Assembly (NCBI RefSeq): GCF_964275005.1
Contig: NC_092705.1
Location: forward strand, 8,482,641-8,546,640
Direction: 5' to 3'
Source: Diadema setosum
Taxonomy: Eukaryota > Echinodermata > Echinoidea > Diadematoida > Diadematidae
DNA: 64,000 nt
The position numbers and the translations under genes were made by a program. Positions 10,784 through 20,985 of this stretch are shown in pieces. The notes beneath the pieces are model-generated. The model did no database searches. It was not told the origin of the DNA and was given only the letters and a program-made list of their open reading frames with translations. Each line of letters opens with the position of its first letter. Position 1 is the first letter of the stretch.

Positions 10784-11249
10784 TTAGCCATGTCTACACC
10801 TATCCAAAAACTTGTAGTTATACTAACTACGAGCGCAAAAATGCGTTCCCCTAACCATGGCAAAACTTCGATGCCGTTCACACCTACATGCAGTTAGCAA
10901 AACCTCGAGGTAAAGATAACTACGAGAGAAAATAAAGGGCGCCTAGTTTGCACATAGGGTTGCACACTATTGTGGAAAAAACTGTGCGTCGTGGTTAACA
11001 AAACTCCGTTCACATCTGTCATAGTTTAAGCGCGCTGCCACAGCGCGCTTAAACTACGCGCTTAAACCACGACAACACCCTAAGATATCTTGTGGTGTTG
11101 TCGTGGTGTCTTCGCCTTAAGGTTTTGTCGTGGTTTTCTAAACTACATGCGTCTACATCTACGCTAACTTGGAGTTTAGTGCCTCGTAGTTTACAAAACC
11201 TCGAGGTTTAGAAAACCTTAAGGTAAAGGGACCTAGGTGTGAACCTCAC
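10784..11249. mobile_element. Palindrome-rich ~466-bp insertion in array copy A
   Basis: Missing from copy 0, where CAAGCGTC joins directly to TTTGATTGC. The ends carry inverted CTACACCTA / TAGGTGTGAACC sequences. Inside are a perfect 15-bp hairpin with a 3-nt loop (11023-11055, AGTTTAAGCGCGCTG arm) and a 14-bp hairpin (11066-11107, ACCACGACAACACC arm). Repeated TTCACACCTA-like words suggest a foldback-type non-autonomous element. Its exact ends and target duplication could not be fixed. Confidence 0.65.
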
Positions 11250-11676
11250 TTCTGATTGCTTTTAGAGGTGCTTGAGAGGCGCACACTAATTTTGCATGCG
11301 CGCCAAAGAGGTTTTTGATGCGCGCGTTGTAACAACTCGGACCATTACTGCGAGTAGCCAGAACGCTACAATGTAGTTTATACAGGCCGCTCCCATATGC
11401 ATACAACGCTGTACAATCCAGAGGGACAACCAATACAACTTATCCCGCCGTCAAGCACAGCGAGACCGAGTTATCCCCGAGTCCGAGTCTAGCCTGAACC
11501 CGTTCGGGTAAGTTCTGAGACTGAACGTTTTTGGTTAATATTTCCCATTTTCGTCGTTACCCATCGAATATCTTGTTATTACAGCGTTATTTCGCACATT
11601 TCCTAGGCACACGTTCACATTTTGGAGCAAAATTTGACAACTTTTGCAGGCGTACCAGAACTTTCTTTGGGCTTTA

Positions 11677-11964
11677 AAGTGAAAACTAAGTTCTGGTAAG
11701 GGCCTGAGAACCCGTCTGACACCATTTCATATTTGCTTGCAATATATCGAAAGAGTCTACAAAGAAACTTACCTGGCTGACGCGGTTTGCCGGAATGATG
11801 AGTCGTTTTGGAGTATTTTGAAGTGAAAACTAAGTTCTGGTAAGGGCCTGAGAACCCGTCTGACACCATTTCATATTTGCTTGCAATATATCGAAAGAGT
11901 CTACAAAGAAACTTACCTGGCTGACGCGGTTTGCCGGAATGATGAGTCGTTTTGGAGTATTTTG
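11677..11964. repeat. Local tandem duplication of a 144-bp sub-unit
   Basis: 11677-11820 and 11821-11964 are consecutive, essentially identical 144-bp copies. The same sub-unit is single at the start of copies 0 and A, and absent where the array ends at 13680. Confidence 0.92.
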
Positions 11965-12108
11965 AGAAAAATAATAAAAGTCGGTAGACCGACTTTTATT
12001 CCAGAAGGCTCCAGACTAACTCGGTCTTAGAGAAAACTCAACCCTATTTCAGACAATTTACACACAGTTCGTGATCGCCATGTTCATCAGTACTCTATAC
12101 TACAGGTA

Positions 12109-12631
12109 TGGTAGCCCTACTACATATCGACCACCCTTATTGAAACCGACCGCGTATAATTCGCGCAAGGCACATAAAAATGGATTGGCTTTGAATGTAG
12201 ATTAGGATGGTGTGGGAAAACGCGATAATTCACTCTTCATTAATGGTTTTAATCAAGGACAAAATTTCGAATGAATATTTTCACCGAATGGTAATGACAG
12301 CACAATGTAATGTCTATGGAAGTTTCTAAAAGGCTTCTAAAAAGCTTCGTACAACACGGTGTTCAATACAACTCGGTTTACGTGCATTGTCAATGCAAAA
12401 TCAGCGGTCGATCCTAAAAACGCGATTTACCGCGGGGAGCTGAAACGAGGCCACGCAAGTTCGTCGGCGATATTTTTGCACTGAAACTTCGAATCGAAAA
12501 GGGAACAACGGCATTTGATAGAGCTGGATTTTCTCAATCACGTAGGTCAAGTCTTTTACGTGAATTTCAGTGTTAAATATTCTTATCAAGCAAATAAACA
12601 TTAGGCGGTCGATTAGTAGTAGGTCCAACCC
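12109..12631. mobile_element. TA-flanked MITE, array copy B
   Basis: Essentially identical to 10105-10627, offset by 2,004 bp. It was therefore inherited through array duplication, not independently inserted. Confidence 0.8.
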
Positions 12632-12787
12632 TACCAAACGAGGCCTTGATGAGCAGACAGGAAAGTGCGTGCTAATCCTGTACAAAACAAATGGACAGCG
12701 CGCGGTCCTCAAGCCTAAGTACGCACATTACCTCAGTTGCTGAGACGCGCGGTATTTGAAGTTTTTGTTGTTGTTTATCAAGCGTCA

Positions 12788-13253
12788 TTAGCCATGTCTA
12801 CACCTATCCAAAAACTTGTAGTTATACTAACTACGAGCGCAAAAATGCGTTCCCCTAACCATGGCAAAACTTCGATGCCGTTCACACCTACATGCAGTTA
12901 GCAAAACCTCGAGGTAAAGATAACTACGAGAGAAAATAAAGGGCGCCTAGTTTGCACATAGGGTTGCACACTATTGTGGAAAAAACTGTGCGTCGTGGTT
13001 AACAAAACTCCGTTCACATCTGTCATAGTTTAAGCGCGCTGCCACAGCGCGCTTAAACTACGCGCTTAAACCACGACAACACCCTAAGATATCTTGTGGT
13101 GTTGTCGTGGTGTCTTCGCCTTAAGGTTTTGTCGTGGTTTTCTAAACTACATGCGTCTACATCTACGCTAACTTGGAGTTTAGTGCCTCGTAGTTTACAA
13201 AACCTCGAGGTTTAGAAAACCTTAAGGTAAAGGGACCTAGGTGTGAACCTCAC
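12788..13253. mobile_element. Palindrome-rich insertion, array copy B
   Basis: Essentially identical to 10784-11249 at +2,004 bp, including both hairpins (13027-13059 and 13070-13111). Confidence 0.65.
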
Positions 13254-13680
13254 TTCTGATTGCTTTTAGAGGTGCTTGAGAGGCGCACACTAATTTTGCA
13301 TGCGCGCCAAAGAGGTTTTTGATGCGCGCGTTGTAACAACTCGGACCATTACTGCGAGTAGCCAGAACGCTACAATGTAGTTTATACAGGCCGCTCCCAT
13401 ATGCATACAACGCTGTACAATCCAGAGGGACAACCAATACAACTTATCCCGCCGTCAAGCACAGCGAGACCGAGTTATCCCCGAGTCCGAGTCTAGCCTG
13501 AACCCGTTCGGGTAAGTTCTGAGACTGAACGTTTTTGGTTAATATTTCCCATTTTCGTCGTTACCCATCGAATATCTTGTTATTACAGCGTTATTCCGCA
13601 CATTTCCTAGGCACACGTTCACATTTTGGAGCAAAATTTGACAACTTTTGCAGGCGTACCAGAACTTTCTTTGGGCTTTA

Positions 13681-14035
13681 ATAGCCAACACTGGATCCAA
13701 TTCAATATTGAAAGTTCATTATTTCTCCATGAAACACTACAGACCCCTGCACGCCCACATCCAAAACGCGCTTCCGCACGTACAGTTGGCGCCCGCATAT
13801 AAAAACAAGTGTAACGGTATCTCAAGTTTACAAGTGTTTTATTTTGATTTTCTCTTTATTTCTTTTGAACCATGACGATACTAGAGGCTACTTGTGTATA
13901 TTCTTCTCGCGAAAAATCAATTCAAGGTGAAAATTGGCATTGTGAATAGCTCTTTTCCACAAACAATGTGCAAGTTGGTTGTAGGCCTATTCTCTCGCTG
14001 TCATGGCTATAGCCTACTTACTTAATCATTCCTTT
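13681..14035. other. Unique flank of the array; no gene seen
   Basis: Homology to the array ends at CTTTGGGCTTTAA. The following sequence shows no recognised domain, RNA gene or repeat. Confidence 0.5.
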
Positions 14036-14390
14036 ATTCAATTGAATTGAGTTGAGTTGAGTTGGGTTGAATTGAATTGAATTAAATTGAACTGAATTTT
14101 ATTTCTTCCATTTATCAATAACAGCAAAATACAGTACCATTGAACAAAACATTACAAAATCATCAAAATACAAATTCATCGAAAAACGGGGAATTATTCT
14201 AAAGTATGGATATGCAACGATGCCTGAGTAGGTAAATATCATAAGATGATATGTTACAAAGGTAATTGTGAGATCAACCTTCTTCTGCCCACCAAGTTTC
14301 ATCCCATTCGACAGACAGACGAACAAACAGACTATAGGAAAGGGGAAGAGACTCTTCCTACCACCCTGGACAGACAAACAAACAGACATT
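14036..14390 (-). mobile_element. Non-LTR retrotransposon 3' end with (TTGAA)n-type tail
   Basis: On the minus strand, AT-rich 3' UTR-like sequence ends in GGAAGAAATAAAATTCAG and runs into a ~60-bp TTCAA/TTCAATT repeat. This tail style matches the CR1-like 3' ends at 19238, 20984, 42513 and 58665. No reverse transcriptase sequence remains. Confidence 0.55.
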
Positions 14391-15260
14391 AGTTGTTGAC
14401 GTGTTATGACATTTGTGGTAATGTGGACATTTGTGGTTAACGTGTTATGACATTTGTGGTAATTTTGACATTAGTGGAAGATTGGGACATGTGGGCTCTA
14501 CAAGACCCCCTACATCGGCGCTACATCCATTGAGTTCTCGCTGCGTCCAAACAAAATGGCCATGACTCAGTGCATGCGAACTGCTACAACGTACTAAGAG
14601 CGCAGCGAGAAACTGTTATTGACGTGGCATTGTCTGCAGGATCTCCGGAGACTAAGTTTCCACTACGCGGACTTCTAACAACTTCAAATTTCACATAGCG
14701 AGAGCGTCGTCGCAGCATGGACCCTACCACGTACAGGGTCCATGGTGGCAGTAAGGACTTTCTGAGGAACTACTAACAGGTCCGTCGACGAAGCATTGAC
14801 GTATCGAACTGAGAAAAAAAAAAAAAAAGCTCATTCGTATCAATGTGTACATGAGCTTATAACGAACTGTAACATACATCATAATTTAAAGTCACATTAG
14901 TCTCTAGATAGCAAAGGTCACTTAATATCATATTGTTGTTTTGTATGTCAGGAACGTAATTATGAATGCACTCTCTTGACTGTTTGGCTCACTGAGCAGC
15001 ACGCCGATATCTCACTTTCACGCTAACCAAAGGCGACATAAGCTTGGCCACAATGATTAAGGAGCTAGAGAATGACAATACCTTTTTATGAAACAATAAA
15101 CTGCCTTCCTTTAATCAATTCTTTATATTGTTTCTTGTTACCAATCGTGAATTAGGTCATTGGCACACAACTATCCCATTGCTTTATAAGGCCTACCTCA
15201 AAAAAAGAAAAGAAAAAAGCAGTATCTTCGATACTAAACAAACATAGAGGTATCGGGACA
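14391..15260. other. No gene; unclassified repeats
   Basis: Contains short direct repeats of GACATTTGTGGT (14410-14465) and an imperfect palindrome CATGGACCCT...AGGGTCCATG near 14717-14743. No coding region or RNA gene is recognised. Confidence 0.4.
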
Positions 15261-15261
15261 T

Positions 15262-15530
15262 GTACGCAATATGTTTGGTGAAAATCTGAGCATCCACTGT
15301 TGTGCTATTGGGAGATTAAGCTCATGTTATGTAATTCATGACCCTAATGACATGTGACCTTTGACCTAATGACCTCGATTTGAATCATTTCTTTCTTAAT
15401 TCATCATGAACATACTATGCAAGTTTGGTGAAAATCTGGTCGTCAGCTCTTGTATCATTGGGAGATTAAGCTTATTGTATGTCCTTTATGACGCCTATGA
15501 CGTTTGAACTTTAGTCAGCTTAATTTCAAA
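15262..15530. repeat. Two-unit degenerate tandem repeat
   Basis: Two ~145-bp units share TTTGGTGAAAATCTG, ATTGGGAGATTAAG and a TGAC-rich stretch. No function is evident. Confidence 0.7.
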
Positions 15531-15535
15531 ATAAC

Positions 15536-15850
15536 TCAGGAACCGATAATTGGATTTTCACCGAACTTGAAGGGTGTCTTCATAATTTCACTTTTAGTTT
15601 TAATTTCAATTTCAACTTTATTTTCGTTTATTTCTTGATGGAAAGTACATAAAACATAACAAAATACTATAATACAGAATGTCCAGCTTGGATATATACA
15701 AAAAGAAATAAAAATACAAACATAGTACATAGCGGTCGATGTATCAATTTCAATCAGAGAAAGAATGCAAAGAGAAATGGAACCTACTAAAAAGCAAAGC
15801 TTGTTGAGTGTAGATCCCAAGGTATTCCCAACAAAGACCTAATGTGGAGA
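15536..15850 (-). mobile_element. CR1-like retrotransposon 3' UTR fragment
   Basis: Conceptual minus-strand translation shares a ...LCFLVGSIS.. block with the 3' region of the CR1-like element at 19238-20985, and the fragment ends in AAATAAAGTTGAAATTG. It is a 5'-truncated copy containing only 3' UTR. Confidence 0.55.
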
Positions 15851-16189
15851 ACAGGATGAAGAGCACGGGTACATCTAAAGACCAAACTAAAGGATAAATA
15901 AAAGAGAATGAACATTAACACTCGGGGTACAGAAGATTCTTCTCACATAATTTTATGTGAATGATAAAATGAGAACAAGTAACGACATAATGCACACTGT
16001 ATAGCAGTTGCTCTAATAGCATTTTTGGCATGGGAGTGATAATGTGAATGCGACATAATTTTAGAGTTTAAACATTCCGGCTTCAATTAAAACGGGGAAA
16101 GAATCGGAAATATGGAAGACATGAATCAACAATTCCTATAGTGAATAAATAGAGTGAAATTTGCGTTGTGATTGGTTAGATAGTATCAC
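15851..16189. other. No gene seen
   Basis: AT-rich sequence without recognised repeats or coding signal, lying between two retrotransposon fragments. Confidence 0.4.
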
Positions 16190-16660
16190 GTGATCGTGCA
16201 AAAATTTTGTTGTAGTGGCACGACCGTGCCACTATGGTTTCCCTCAACATCGTCTCAGTCCCTGATGATCGAACGCGTCCAACGGACTGCTACTCGAATA
16301 GCACTCAAACAAGTGCGAGGTGAAATGTCTTATGCAGAGCGTCTTGAGGTCCTTCATTGGTCTACCCTGTCCTCGAGGAGAGAATATCTTCTCTGTTCCT
16401 TTTCGGTTAAGTGTCTGTCTGGTGTTTATAATTGTCCCAATCTTGCTGAGAACATAATGATCAATCCACGTCACTCAGAAACCTTAACTTTACGTCACCT
16501 TCCTTCTAGAACTCAAGCTTTGTTCTACTCCCCCTCCCGTCTTCTTCCTAGAATATGGAACACACTGCTAGCAGCCGTCAAGGACGCTGCTGTGCTTTCA
16601 CCTCTTTCCTCTTTTCTAAACTCATTGAAATCAGCCGTATTTTCCGTTCATTGAAATCTA
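16190..16660 (+). pseudogene. C-terminal end of a non-LTR reverse transcriptase
   Basis: The frame contains ERVQRTATRI, YAERLEVLHW, LSSRREYLLC and, near the end, RIWNTLL. Together these are typical of the region after the polymerase domain in CR1/jockey-type elements. The catalytic FADD region is absent, so this is a 5'-truncated copy. It is followed by a long tandem-repeat region and then an (AAT)n tail at 18247-18270, which may be its 3' UTR and tail. Confidence 0.75.
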
Positions 16661-16699
16661 TTCCTTCACCAATTTCTCTCTATATTCACATAGATCCTT

Positions 16700-17460
16700 T
16701 CTTTACACAGTCTTTAAGCATTTAGCTTGAAATTTGACGCATGTGACCGCTGTGGTGCGTAGATGTGTAATTTTTTTTTTATTGTTTAGCAATGTGTTAC
16801 TATGGTAACAGTTTGTTTTTTTTTGTTTCTTTTTTGTGTGTGTGTGTGTGTTTTTTTTAACCAAAAAGCATGAAAAAATATTGTGGATTATAAGGCTCGC
16901 TCCCAGTTTTCGAGTATTTGGCTTGAAATTTGGTACATGTGACCGTTACAGTACAAAGATATGCAAACGTAATCAATCTTTTGGTATTGTTGAATAGTGT
17001 GTTTCCATGATAATTGCTTATTTTGAACAAAGAAGTCGGATAAGAGTATTGTGGATTTAGCTACCTCGCTGAGCTTTTGAGCGTTTTGGGGTATTGGTTT
17101 GAGATTTGGCACATGTGACCGCTGTAGTACATACGCACATGCGCAAATTTATTCATTTATTCTTTTTCGTCATTGTTGAACAAAGTGTTGCCATGGTATC
17201 AGTAAGTTTGGGATGAGGATTATACAAAAATTTTGGTTTGGCTAACTCTCTCAGTTTTTTGAGTATTTGGTTTCGGATTTGATATGTGTGATCATTATAT
17301 TACCTAGATGTGAAAGATTTGATTTTTTTTTTATTGTTGGGAAACGTGTTTCATGGTAACTCCATATTTTGAATGATAATCATATGATAATGTGATTTTA
17401 CTTATTTTTTTTTCAGATTTTTTGGCAGTTGATTTGAAATTCGGCTTGTGACTGTTATGA
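16700..17460 (+). repeat. Degenerate ~175-bp tandem array, about five units
   Basis: Anchors of the form TTTGG.TTGAAATTTGG.ACATGTGACCG recur near 16723, 16914, 17092, 17264 and 17430. Each unit also has a TATTGTTGAA..TGTTGCCATGGTAAC-like part. Divergence indicates an old array. A similar two-part unit occurs at 43730-45150. Confidence 0.75.
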
Positions 17461-17464
17461 TATG

Positions 17465-17590
17465 CTGGGCCCCGTCTAATAAAGCCTTCAAATCAATCAC
17501 AAGTCCCCAAATCAATTGCAACTTGCATTGCAGTTCTCACAAAACTTGTGATTGATTTCTATCACAAGTCTTTATAAGACAGGCCCCTGG
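17465..17590. mobile_element. Short palindromic MITE (CAGGGGCC ends)
   Basis: A 126-bp element with inverted ends (CTGGGCCCCGTCTAATAAAG against CCAGGGGCCTGTCTTATAAA) and an internal inverted pair (AAATCAATCACAAGT / ACTTGTGATTGATTT). It lies in the last unit of the tandem array. CAGGGG ends resemble hAT-type MITEs, but no clear target duplication was found. Confidence 0.7.
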
Positions 17591-18246
17591 TGTGCACAAT
17601 TCATCATTTGTTCACGTTGAACATTGAGTCGTTGTGGTAACAGTATACAAATGAATTGTTAGCTGAGTTTATATTCTCGGTGTTTGGTGGGGTATTAATC
17701 ACATTGAGTGATAGTTTTAGTTTTGATTTGTACACATGTGCTTCATTTTTATTTTTATGCTGACGACAATGATGATTATGTTCTAAGAGGTTAGAGGCTC
17801 AGGGTTGGGGGTCGGGTGGAAATCCAGGAATCTCCTACATTTATGTTGACGTATTTTTTTTTTTCAGTTTTTGAAATTAATGTATAATATATTTATAAAT
17901 GAAGTCAAGGGTTGGATGATTATATTGGAATTGTATAGTGTTTTTATGTTTTGAAGTTTGATAAGGATTATGGAGTTAAGGGGTGGGGATCAGGGGTTGA
18001 GTGATAATTTTTTGATGATTGTTAAATGTTTCTTAGGGGCAACATGTGTGGGTTCACATGCCTACGGGCAATAGTAAATGTATTAACTTTTGTGTGCCCT
18101 GACCCTCATGTAGTCTCCATTCATTTCATTTTCACATTGTGTAACGTGTACAGTACAGTGTATCCTTTGTATTATTCATTCTGGTTTTTGTTTCATGTTT
18201 GTGATGTTAATGATAATTATGTATCCTATTTATTTTACCTGGTCGA

Positions 18247-18270
18247 ATAAATAATAATAATAATAATAAT
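18247..18270 (+). repeat. (AAT)n tail
   Basis: GAATAAATAATAATAATAAT follows an AT-rich 3' UTR-like stretch and probably marks the 3' end of a plus-strand non-LTR element that begins upstream, perhaps at 16190. Confidence 0.5.
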
Positions 18271-18475
18271 CTCTATCGGCAATTAGCGGGATAATTCGGT
18301 ACGTGTGGACGCTCGCCAAATTAGCGGGATACCGATCACGATCGCTATCCCGCTAATTTGGTACGTGTGGACGCTCGCAAAAAAAAAAAAATAATAATAA
18401 TAATAATAAAATAAACTAGAGATGTGGATCGCGATCGTCATCTCGCTATTTTGTACGTGTGAACCCGGCTAGTAA
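18271..18475. repeat. Inverted-repeat cluster with a perfect 16-bp stem
   Basis: CCAAATTAGCGGGATA (18316-18331) is perfectly inverted at 18346-18361 across a 14-nt loop. Direct repeats TACGTGTGGACGCTCG flank the hairpin. Related ACGTGTGAACC and GATCGCGATCG words follow, and A-rich microsatellite separates them. It may be a foldback-type element. Confidence 0.7.
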
Positions 18476-18849
18476 GCTAAGGCCAAGCATTTCAACGACA
18501 TGCGCGCGTAGAGCTCTGGACGCAGAACCGAGTCTGCTCTGTGATCTGCAATACGCATACACGGCTGCACTAGCGTCGCACGCTGTGTACAGTTTGTAAG
18601 TAAGTAGCTACGGTAGGTTGCGGTTGTTAACTCTGCGTGCAACAAGTGCAGTGCAATGCGGCATGAAAAGGGAAATAAATAAGGGGAAACTATAACGCCA
18701 TGCGACGCGACCGAAGATCTTACTAGAAGTGGAAGGACAAACACCGATTGGCAGGAATTTGAGAGAGTATGCAACTACATAATATGCACAAGTCTGTTCA
18801 CAAGGCAACAACAAATGAGCAGTTTTGCAGAACATCCATGAGCAGAACA

Positions 18850-19115
18850 AAAAGGAATGTCAGTGCATTTGTGTGTTGGTAGCTATTCAATGCATGCTTT
18901 CTGAGTTTTTTGCTTAAAGGATGATAATGACAAACAGCTTGTAACTTCTGTTGGGAGATCATTCCAATATTTTGGACTTGTATACATAATTGTGTTTTCA
19001 GCGAAAATTGTTCGAGTGCGTGGAAGGTGATAAGTTTCACTCTGACGAGTTGGATAGTGGTGGACAGAATTATTGTTTCTTATGAACATCTGTTTAAAAA
19101 AAAGCATCAGGAAAA
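18850..19115 (-). pseudogene. CR1-like reverse transcriptase C-terminal fragment
   Basis: Minus-strand translation contains HHYPTRQSETYHLPRTRT and NTIMYTSPKYWNDLP. These match the C-terminal block of the CR1-like element at 41680-41880 (NYPTRRSDEFHLP, NTFLYTGPRLWNNL). It is separate from, and downstream of, the copy at 19238-20985. Confidence 0.75.
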
Positions 19116-19237
19116 TCTTTTGACGAAATTTTATACGTAAAACTACCTAGATTTTAATAAACAAAAAAAAAATCTATCAGTTTCAAAATTGTATTTTCGA
19201 AATAAGGCGTTTGTGTAAGATAAATACCCTGCATGGT

Positions 19238-20985
19238 TAATTCAATTCAATTCAAAGTTTATTTCATATTTCGACAAAACATAAGTTACACTTCTTTTTG
19301 ACGACAGAGAATAAGGTAAACAGAACCTTATGTATCGAAAAGAATGTAAAACAATTGAGGAGGACCCTATAGTAATTATACATTATAGTAAAAAAAAAAA
19401 AAAACCAGAAGTGATCGAAATAAAGTACACGTATAACTTTGCTTAAAGTGCGAAAAATGGAGAGACCCACTAAAAAGACAGAGCTTGTAGAATGTGGGCC
19501 CCTCTGGAATAATAACATCAATGGAAAGATTAATTGAAGCATCATAAATACAAAAGGTGAGAAAAAAAAGAAGAAGAAGTCTGGAAGCCCACTGAGAATT
19601 AGATTCACAGATAAATAACTTACTATCATAGACAGACATTCATGTCTATGACTCTTTTGGCGAAAGCGTAGATGGCAGCAGACATCCAAAAAAATTACAA
19701 TTTATTCTTCAAAGAGGAAGAAGTGAGTAAGTCTGTATGTGAGAAAGAAGGCCAAATGGCTAGTTGTGTCCTGCATAGTCATACGATTGCAATAGAAAGG
19801 ACTTCAGTCTCCTCATGAAAGAATGTATGGATGGGGCGTTTTTTATATCATGATTCAGAGAATTCCAATAATTTGGGCCGATATAGATAAGTGTATTTTT
19901 AGCAAGGATCCTGCGTAAGAGGGGTAAATGAAATTCATTGAAACGCCTAGTGGGATATTCATGAAATGATTGTTTTTTAGGAACATGGAATCAAAAATAG
20001 ATGGAAGCAAATTGTTACAATACTTATACATTAATTGGCCTAAATTATACAAAAGTAAATCTTTAATTTTTAAGAGCTTATTAGAGGCAAACAACGTGTT
20101 TGTATGAGAACGTACAGGGGAATGACAGATAATGCGGAGGGCTTTCTTTTGCAAGAGGGACACTCTTTCAAGTAAATTCTGATGCGTGTTACCCCAAACT
20201 AAAACTCCATAATTCAAATGAGGCAATATTAACGACGAATATAACATAAGTAATGTTTTTTGTGGAATATGAATTTCAATCTATTAATATCACCTGTTTT
20301 ACGCGATATTATATTACAAGTATTATCAACATGTGATTTCCAGGAAAGTTTATCATCTACAATGACCCCCAAAAATTTAATATTTGATACTCTTTGTAGA
20401 TGAGAATCATCTAAATCTGTATTTGTGTTTAAAATATCAACAGTATTGCTGAAAAACATATATTTCGTTTTTTGAGCATTAAATGATAACTTATTAGCTC
20501 TGACCCAAATATCACTTTATTCAATTCAATGTTAATTTTGCGAACAAGAAAATCAATATCATTATGGGCAAAAAATACGTTTGTATCATCTGCAAAATGA
20601 ATAAAAGAGAGATCATCAGATACACGACAAAAATCATTGATATAAATAATGAACAATAACGGTCCTAAAAGACTTCCCAGTGGGACGCCACATTTAACTT
20701 CTCTTATAACTGAGTCATTGTTTTTAATTGTAACAAATTGTTTTCTGTCGACCAAATAATTCTTGAACCACTCCAACGCCTTCCCACGTACTCCATAATG
20801 CTATAATTTATAAAGTAAAATGTCATGATTGATGGTGTCGAAGGCCTTGGAGAATTCCAAGAAAATACTAACTAAATGAGAATGATTATCAATGGCATGA
20901 ACTACTCTACTCAACGAAATATAAAAGAGCATGCGAAGTACTATGTTTCTCACGAAAACCAAACTGAGAGTACGTAAAAACTTTC
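19238..20985 (-). mobile_element. CR1-like element 1, 5'-truncated
   Basis: The 3' end is an (AATTC)n-type tail at 19238-19257 next to AATAAA on the minus strand, then about 600 bp of 3' UTR. Reverse transcriptase sequence runs from FGFREKHSTSHALL near 20960 through FSKAFDTINH, VPLGSLLGPLLFIIYIND, the catalytic FADD (FIHFADDTN near 20590), KFLGVIVDDKLSW and LILPHLNYGVLVWGN. Frameshifts break the frame near 20230-20460 and stops occur upstream of 20776, so it is inactive. Endonuclease and N-terminal reverse transcriptase are missing. Confidence 0.88.

Larger units (their letters stand above)
9079..13680. repeat. Tandem array of a host repeat: copy 0 (right part), copy A and copy B
   Basis: Copy 0 resumes at 9081 after the pogo element and runs to about 9816. 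Copy A (9817-11676) and copy B (11821-13680) are each 1,860 bp and nearly identical. An extra 144-bp piece (11677-11820) lies between A and B, so equivalent points in A and B are 2,004 bp apart. Copies A and B both contain a 523-bp and a ~466-bp insertion that copy 0 lacks; without them the unit is about 880 bp. No reading frame in it resembles a known protein. A perfect hairpin (AATAAAAGTCGGT with its complement) recurs at 9089, 9969 and about 11973. Near-identity of A and B means recent duplication or an assembly artefact. Confidence 0.9.
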
